From Umbelopsis ramanniana AG (Eukaryota > Mucoromycota > Umbelopsidomycetes > Umbelopsidales > Umbelopsidaceae), in NCBI RefSeq assembly GCF_025399195.1, contig NW_026252116.1:217370-281369 (forward strand): a stretch of DNA of 64,000 nucleotides. The letters run 5' to 3'. Both the position numbers and the translations under genes were made by a program. Below are positions 57,178-64,000 of this stretch, one piece after another; positions within the stretch are counted from its first letter, which is position 1; the number at the start of each line of letters is the position of its first letter. Below the pieces are notes generated by a model that worked only from the letters and a program-made list of their open reading frames with translations, was not told the DNA's origin and made no database searches.

Positions 57178-58521
57178 TGTATTCGCCCTTTCAAGGAGGT
57201 AGTGGTGGCTGGTGGAACTTGCAAACGCAGAAGGTGTTTTTTTGTAAGGTCGTAACCACCCACTCTTATTTTTGACAGTCCCCCGACCGTTGAGCCAGCA
57301 AACTGCTCTTTAGAAAGTTTTAACCAATAGATATATCAGCGACAGAGTGACGACGGACTGTTTCTCTATAAGTTACTTATATCAGTACTTGACTTGAATC
57401 ATTACTATATTGAAATTCACTTTGACGTCTAGACGACAGCTTTCCCCTCACTGTTGCTCGTGGACCGTGTACTTTCTGTAATCCAAAAATTCCATGAAAC
57501 AGTGCCACATTGAACCTGCGCCTGCCTGTACCAACAGACAACATTAAATAGTCATTGATGGTTAGCTATATATTGTCAGTCCCTTGAACAGAACTCTAAA
57601 CATCACAGTGTCCATAAATTGTTCTTGAAATCAACATGATCAGCGTGGTACCATCATTCTCTCTGAAAATTAGACCAATATTCAAATGAAATTATTGACT
57701 ACTTCAGTGCCATTTTCTGCACTTCATAACTTTCACTTCTTTGTAGAAACGTCCACCACTTAATCTGTTTTCCATAGTAACTCCAGAGGTTAGGATGATT
57801 GAAGCTCGTATAACGGATCCGGTTCATTGACAGTATAAGTATATATTTGCGACAACGACAAGCGTTATAGTCTTGTCTGTTCAAACATAGAGCTGTTGAA
57901 TTGGTCTACATCTGCTGTCATAGCGGAAGCAGTAGCAGGAATAGTAATCCATTGGGTTCGATGACAGTTGAGTTATACAAACATTGAACAGTCTATTTCG
58001 ATGACGAAGTAGCTCACTTAAGGTGGACTTTGTAAGACTTAAAAGTTTCGTCTTGAAATACAACCGAAAATATTGAGCTGCACTGAGATTGTGTAGTATA
58101 GAGTGGTCACACCTATTGAGATGTTAGATGCTGCCAGTCCTAGAATCCCAAAATTAATGTATTTGAACCTGAATAGTGTGTGAAAAAATGCGAACATACT
58201 GGTAAGAAAACCATCTTGTATATTTCATGCTGCTGGAGCATTTCCTTGCCGCATCCTAACATTTTATACTTTTCGAGCCCACTGCAGTAGCCAGAACCAA
58301 ACCCATTGCAATTTAAACGTAATGGATATTATAATGACTCTACTTTCATCGTCCTTCTCGGAACAGTTGTTCATACCAGGTCCATGAACCAGTCAATGTC
58401 CCAATCAGTCCGTAAAAAACGGTCACATTTCATGTACCGATAACCTTTTTTTTTTTTTTTTTTTGGGTGCAAGTGAGGAACAAAAGGAAAAGTTGTGAAT
58501 TCTTCGTCTGTTCCTAAAGCA
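57178..58521. other. Intergenic divergent region with poly(dT) tract
   Basis: 1.34 kb between divergent ARP8 and RRP3. A run of 19 T (58446-58464) followed by GGG lies 58 bp upstream of the RRP3 ATG. No gene was recognised in the remainder; a few short frames at 57699-58063 have no family signal. Confidence 0.55.
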
Positions 58522-60128
58522 ATGCCAGAAGCAAACCCCAAAGCACTTGACGCTAGTGAACTCGCAGCACTCAAACCAGAAGATACAAAGTTCTCTGATC
58601 TCGTTAGTAATCGTTTCATTGTCAACAGGATTACTAATAATGCCAGCCCAGGAACTAAATTTCTTTTCAATCGACAGGGAATTATTAAGCCATTGTGCGA
58701 TGCTTGCGATCAGTTGAAATTTAAGCATCCAACCGAGATTCAAAAGGAATCCATACCCTGGGCTTTGGAAGGAAGAGACATTATCGGACTCGCCCAAACA
58801 GGTTCCGGTAAAACCGCAGCTTTTGCTCTTCCAATTCTGCAAAAGCTATGGGATAATCCACAATCACTTTTTGCTTGCGTTATGGCACCTACAAGGTTAG
58901 TTTGGTTTACATAGTGACACTGGTGTATGGCGCAGTACTGACATCAAAGCAGAGAATTGGCTTATCAGATCTCAGAAACATTTGAATCACTTGGTGCTTT
59001 GATCGGCGTTAAATCCGCCGTCATCGTTGGTGGTATGGATATGATGTCGCAATCAATTACACTCTCCAAGCGACCACACATTATTGTTTGTACACCAGGT
59101 CGCTTGCAGGACCATCTCGAAAACACAAAGGGATTCAGTTTGCGAAATCTCAAGTACTTGGTTATGGATGAAGCCGATCGCCTTTTGGATATGGACTTTG
59201 GACCCAAGATTGATCAGATTCTGAAGGTCATTCCAAGAGAGCGTAACACCTTTTTGTTTTCTGCCACAATGACAACGAAAGTTCAGAAATTACAAAGAGC
59301 AAGTTTAAATAACCCTGTCAAAGTAGAGGTATCTGCAAAGTAAGTTTGTTGGGGCTGGTATATTTTGTGCAACCTTGCCGATACCGCGGGTACTTTTGAG
59401 TTCTAACCATTGTTTTCCAATACAGATATTCCACTGTATCAACCTTGCTTCAGTACATGTTGTTCTTTCCACTCAAACACAAAGATTGCTACATGGTGTA
59501 TTTGCTCAACGAACTTGCAGGAAACTCTACCATTATTTTCACCAGAACTTGTAGTGATGCTCAGAAGATTGCGGTCATGCTCCGTAACCTCGGATTCCCA
59601 GCCATTCCATTACACGGACAAATGGCGCAGTCTAAACGTCTTGGTGCTCTAAACAAATTTAAAGCCGGTAACCGGAACATCCTTGTCGCAACGGATGTTG
59701 CTAGTCGAGGATTGGATATTCCTGCTGTGGATATTGTCGTCAACTATGATGTTCCTCAGACCTCAAAAGACTATATCCATCGAGTTGGACGTACTGCTCG
59801 CGCTGGTCGATCCGGAAAATCTATCACTTTTGTGACACAATACGATGTTGAACTCATCCAGCGGGTTGAAAAAGATTTGGGAAGAAAACTTGATCAATAT
59901 CCTCTTGAAAAAGATGAGGTCATGATGCTCCAAGAGCGAGTAAATGAAGCTCAACGTATTGCAACTATCGAGCTAAAGGAAAAAGGTGGTGACTCGAAAT
60001 CAGGCAAACGTGGCCGCGGCGGCAACGATGACGATGATCAGGACCGAGATGATGATGTTGTCCAGGCAGGAAACCGTAAATTCAATAACAACAAGAAAGG
60101 AGGAAAAATGAATAAGCGACGGCGATGA
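58522..60128 (+). CDS. RRP3: DEAD-box RNA helicase RRP3 / DDX47
   Basis: Three exons: 58522-58895, 58953-59339 and 59426-60128, giving 487 aa. All DEAD-box motifs are present: the Q motif (TEIQ), [48 protein letters not shown] and [11 protein letters not shown]. The DMDF sequence after DEAD and the pattern of motifs match Rrp3/DDX47. A Lys/Arg/Asp-rich tail (KMNKRRR) suits nucleolar targeting. Rrp3 acts in the SSU processome on 18S pre-rRNA cleavage. An upstream in-frame GTG was not used as start. Intron positions are clean. Confidence 0.95.
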
Positions 60129-60408
60129 AAAATCTACCTTTCTTGCATAGAATTGAACTCTCTTTCACACTTAATAAAAAAATAACTTGCCCCAACTCCA
60201 CTTGAAATCTGTCTAATGGGATTTCCCCGCAACGGTTGTGTGGGGAATGCGATACGATTGGCTACAATACCGCAAGTCAGCAAGAATAGTCTTCGGAGAA
60301 CGAAATCCATGCCGCCAAAAGGGTGATGGAATAAACTTAAACTTTCACACACATTTATTTCCTCTTTTCTTCTTGTATTCTTACGTTTCTCGCTCATAAC
60401 CAGAAGCT
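60129..60408. other. Intergenic between RRP3 and bZIP genes
   Basis: 280 bp, co-directional genes. Contains AATAAAA just past the RRP3 stop (about 60174) and the C/T-rich leader TTTCCTCTTTTCTTCTTG before the bZIP ATG. Confidence 0.55.
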
Positions 60409-62339
60409 ATGGATGAAGGAAAAGCTCTCAAAAACAAAGTAGAGAAACCAAATGAGTCGCTGAAAGCGAATCAGCAGAAAGACTCTACTGCAGCGGCAAA
60501 GCCTGCAGACCCAAATGCGCCAGTCAAGATTAGGAAGAAGCCTGGACGCAAACCAAATCCTCAGTCACCAGCTATTAGAAAGTATGTACTGCTATCTCAT
60601 TATAGCAATATGAAAAGGCACCTATGCTAAACGTTGTTTGTAGAGCGCAGAACCGAGCTGCACAAAGAGCTTTCCGAGAAAGAAAAGAACGACACCTTAG
60701 GGAATTGGAAGTAGCGCTCAAGCAAATAAAGGACCAGCGTGATCGCGTTCTGAAGGAGAACAACAACCTGAAAGCTGATATCGATATTTATCGTGCCGAG
60801 AACTGGTATCTGAAAGGAATCGTTCTCACCCTACAACTAGTGTGCTATGAGAACAATCTGGTTATTCCGCAACACAGCCCATATCTCAACGAACCAGCAC
60901 TTTCAATCATGGCACAAAGTATTCCAGAATCCATTTCTGCTTATTTGGATATCAACGCACACAACAAGCTTCCTGTACCTTCCAAGCTAGTAGAACCAAT
61001 TCCTTCACCCACCTTGGAGTTTTCTCCGCTGAAATTTGCACCAACGCGGGAAAGGTCAGACTCCATTTCTTCTAGCTATTATCCAAATAGCCCGCCAGCC
61101 AATCCTAGCTTTTCCGACGAACTCAACTCCCATGAAAACTCCAATACGATTAATCCATCAGGCTTGATTATGCTACCCGGTGATCATGCCAGTATCAACA
61201 TACCCGATCTTGAGAGTAAAGACCTTGGAACTTTGTTTTCCAGTACAGCTTCACTCGATGAATCGGGAGACATTGACATGGACGAGAAATCATGCTCTGC
61301 CACTTCTTCAAGCCGAAGATTATCTGACGTCTCACTTTCATCCAAGTTACCACCCAGCCCACCGCCTTTTCATAAATCCTTCTTCGATTCGAAAGTGGAA
61401 GTTGGTCATCCGACAGCCACTCCACCGTCACCACCGCCCACTTGCAGGCACTCTCCTGAAGACTCAGGCAACGACAACCAGCCTCCACCAATGTCCGCTA
61501 TAGCGGCCATACAAGCAATACGATTGAAACTACGTCTTCAGCTCCTCACTCAAAATGACAATGTCTTTCCACCACATATTCAGCCTACTATCCTGCAGGT
61601 AAGACAAATTTTTGGATTAAAACCAGGCACATCATATGCGTGGGCAAAAATGGCGTTTTACGTCGAACCCAGGTTTTTTCATCATTCGATTATAACATTA
61701 AATTTTGAAAATTTAGCTTTCCATCCCACACGACCCCCGCATCGATCTTATTCCGACCGCTCATATGCGCGATCGAATGATTATCTTCAGAGACCAATTC
61801 GATATGGACGACTGTTTCAATATGCTCATTACGCGAGCAGTATTTCATGGAGGAGACCCAGGGGATGCCTCAGCATGGGAACTCCCTGCTGACTTTTTCG
61901 AAAAGTACTGGTTCTTAACCATTAAGTATGTATCATCTGCTTTTCAGTTCCAAAACAGCGCACGATAAAACTAACATGTTATGTTACAGCTACGATTTAA
62001 AGCGCACAAATCGTTGGAGGAGGCTACAGGGTTTGAACGAGCTGAGTCTATTTGATAATGTCATGGAGCCATTCCTTGATACCGCGGGCGGTAATACGGC
62101 AACAAATGGACAATGTTCACGAAATGATACAGATGTTGGGGCTACCGGGTATGCCGGTACCGAAGACACTTCATTGTTCCATCACCACTTTGATACTTCT
62201 ATGATGGACACCGACCGCAGCTTCGAACAATCTGCGCAAGCAACCACATGGTAAGTACCAAGTTGTATTATTAGATTTTATGAGGTCGTATATTGAAAAC
62301 ATAACTAATTTCTTGGCTGTTATCGATTACTCTAGCTGA
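60409..62339 (+). CDS. bZIP transcription factor with DUF3425-type domain
   Basis: Five exons: 60409-60581, 60644-61598, 61717-61925, 61990-62250 and 62336-62339, giving 533 aa. The basic region (AQNRAAQRAFRERKERHLRE, about 59-78) is fungal AP-1/Yap-like, with NRAAQRAFR contacting DNA, and runs into a short heptad zipper. Residues about 370-455 (HDPRIDLIPTAHMRDRMIIF, then WELPADFFEKYWFLT) are a DUF3425 domain as in fungal stress bZIPs. The middle is Ser/Pro-rich. The final coding exon is just 4 nt (last codon base and TGA), inferred because the intron 62251-62335 has good GT-AG and branch signals. The target genes cannot be inferred. Confidence 0.88.
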
Positions 62340-62813
62340 TAATATAGTTTCATCTCACCCCGCTCCGCCATACTCACATCGCATTCACCTTCCATACTCT
62401 CTCTTTGTTTCATTCAAAAATTGTACATTATTTGTAAAATCTGTTTTTCTTTGCTCTTCCGTACTCAGTTTTCCTATCTTCCATGATTTGTATCCATCGT
62501 CATCAATCAAAGATTGTAATATGTATGTCTTAAGTTTTATTGCCCGCCTAAATAATCGATCGGTTTATTACTTTATCTCCCCCAATGAACTTTTCTTCAA
62601 TTTACCCAGAAGGTTTATGCTCTAGATTTCTATAGCATTGCGGTGTACCGGTAAACTCTATTATACCCGAGTTGTTCCGACAAACCGATTCTCCTGGCAT
62701 TTTGTTACCACCATTTTTCATTGAAAAGCTTGTGCCGGTGAGATGTTACACAGAGCTGCTGGTAAAAACCATTTGAAAGCAGCATTGAACATTCCGAGTG
62801 CGGCGCCTCCTTC
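62340..62813. other. Convergent 3' region
   Basis: 474 bp between the converging bZIP and NAT stops. No coding signal is seen; it contains the bZIP 3' UTR. Confidence 0.55.
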
Positions 62814-63704
62814 CTAACTGCTTGACCCCAAGGCAAGATGGCTGCCACTGATTCCCATGACTTCTTCATCGGTCAATTCAACATTGAACCAATGTTCAAT
62901 ACCGGCAATTCTCTCCTCCTCAGTGTTAAAGGTGTCAACAAGGGTATAATGATTAGTGCCTGATACATTGACCTTTGTATCCATCATTGAAACTCGTTCC
63001 AAGCTGCCTTGGTTATCACGAAGGATCACCGCGATTAGATGTTCCGTGAAAATAGTCGGCCCGGTAGCTACATTTTTGTTTCCTTCATTGTAAAATGAGC
63101 CATTGCGAACTTCCAATGTGGTCTTGTATGTTGGTTTCCAGTCAGCACCTGAGTTAAACCGATGTTTCAACAGCCACGTATTATCATTCTGAAGTTCCAA
63201 CATTGTTTGTTCGCTTCCAATACCATTCTCGGTTGGCTGCGGGGCATTTGAAAAGCTCATTGGCAGACATGGTCCGGGGCCACCAAAGCCTACATCGGCA
63301 AGCCAAGATTCGCCATCCAAGTTCACAACGATAATATGGTGTTGTTCGTCCGTGTAGCCGGGAGCTCCGTTTGATTCGAAATAGACGCGTGCGCTGCCAT
63401 TGGTAATGGAAAACCCTAGCGATTTTAACAAGGCAGCGAATAAGCCATTTAATTCGAAGCAGTAACCACCACGTTTGCGTTGAACTATTTTGTTAAAAAT
63501 GTTCTCTTGGAGTAGCGACGGAATTGAAGGTCGCTGCTCAGTGAAGTGCAAAGAAAAATTCTCGAACGGTATGCACTTGAGGTGCTGAATACAAAGGAGC
63601 TTTAGCCCTTCCAGAGTTGGACTTGGTTTGGACCGTATCTGTAGCCGCTTCAAATATTCGGTTACTTGTTCTTCAGTCAACTTTTCTGCTTCTGATGATA
63701 ACAT
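62814..63704 (-). CDS. Arylamine N-acetyltransferase (NAT)
   Basis: A single exon of 296 aa. The catalytic triad fits NAT: Cys82 in RGGYCFELN, His122/123 in EQHHIIVV and Asp137 in WLADVGFGGP. FENFSLHF and the flanking RPSIP region complete the NAT signature. It transfers acetyl from acetyl-CoA to arylamines or hydrazines, detoxifying them; fungal NATs also act on plant benzoxazinone products (established for Fusarium, not shown here). No introns, unlike most neighbours, so a horizontal origin is possible but unproven. The upstream region carries the segment duplicated upstream of the D-amino-acid oxidase. Confidence 0.95.
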   Translation of the reverse strand: MLSSEAEKLTEEQVTEYLKRLQIRSKPSPTLEGLKLLCIQHLKCIPFENFSLHFTEQRPSIPSLLQENIFNKIVQRKRGGYCFELNGLFAALLKSLGFSITNGSARVYFESNGAPGYTDEQHHIIVVNLDGESWLADVGFGGPGPCLPMSFSNAPQPTENGIGSEQTMLELQNDNTWLLKHRFNSGADWKPTYKTTLEVRNGSFYNEGNKNVATGPTIFTEHLIAVILRDNQGSLERVSMMDTKVNVSGTNHYTLVDTFNTEEERIAGIEHWFNVELTDEEVMGISGSHLALGSSS

Positions 63705-63869
63705 TGTGCGTTGAAATTGGCCGAAGCTGGATCAATTGTCAGGTTTACACGATGTCGAAGGCAATGCTTTGAAAAAAATGATATCCGCGTCATTTGGCGC
63801 CGTTGATAAATGCACAGTCATTTCTCTCAATGAGATACTGTTTATTAACGATTTATTTTGCGCCAATAC

Positions 63870-64000
63870 AAAAATAAATTTAAGATCACGATATCAGAGC
63901 AGAAAATTTATTCTCATTAGTAACTTAAGCATGGCAGGAGAAACAGAATCAAACATGTATACTCACAGATAAGATAGGGGGATATAGGTGTTTTTGAAAG
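63870..64000. repeat. Duplicated upstream segment, copy 2 (runs off window)
   Basis: 131 bp matching 32203-32347 base for base except for loss of 8 and 6 bp. It begins 166 bp upstream of the NAT start codon. The deletions remove the TTTTCAG acceptor that copy 1 keeps on the minus strand. It continues past the window edge. Confidence 0.9.

Overview
The window reads as nuclear DNA of an early-diverging filamentous fungus, most likely Mucoromycota. Genes are AT-rich and interrupted by many short GT-AG introns, mostly 45-90 nt, with CTAAC/CTAAT-like branch points. The gene set also fits: TBCK, TOE1-type nuclease, anoctamin, D-amino-acid oxidase, a Git3-like GPCR, a fungal bZIP+DUF3425 factor, HsbA and LysM surface proteins. 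The phylum is an inference from gene content; no rRNA or tRNA is visible. Twenty-five protein-coding loci and one decayed copy were reconstructed exon by exon. In every complete model the exon lengths sum to a multiple of three.

Layout, left to right. 0-5.4 kb: a giant DUF3712-type membrane protein. 5.4-11 kb: gene-poor, with an intact hydrophobic-surface-binding protein (HsbA), a degraded HsbA copy and diverged repeats. 11-22.4 kb: RhoGEF, RRP7, a J-domain/DnaJ-X protein, TOE1-like deadenylase and an NTF2-like protein with a repetitive tail. 22.5-30.4 kb: TBCK pseudokinase-TBC-rhodanese, mitochondrial PET127 and ribosomal protein eL28. 30.5-36.9 kb: D-amino-acid oxidase with a peroxisomal SKL signal, a 100-N assembly gap cutting an MFS transporter, an anoctamin and a histidine phosphatase. 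36.9-42.5 kb: FYV7/CCDC59, a secreted-Cys/TM/SH3 protein and a C2H2 factor. 43.8-52.7 kb: LysM GPI-type protein, PITH protein, a secreted 3D-fold protein and a Git3-like GPCR. 53-64 kb: a low-complexity His-rich protein, ARP8, RRP3 helicase, bZIP-DUF3425 and arylamine N-acetyltransferase.

Most genes are housekeeping, with no operon logic. Three themes stand out. Cell-surface proteins are numerous (DUF3712, HsbA, SH3-TM, LysM, 3D, GPCR). Ribosome biogenesis is represented by RRP7, FYV7, RRP3 and eL28. A near-identical ~131-145 bp sequence lies upstream of both the D-amino-acid oxidase and the arylamine N-acetyltransferase, next to the assembly gap and at the window edge respectively. This suggests a duplicated gene block that the window only partly shows. 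I see no CRISPR array, no intact transposon and no clear tRNA.
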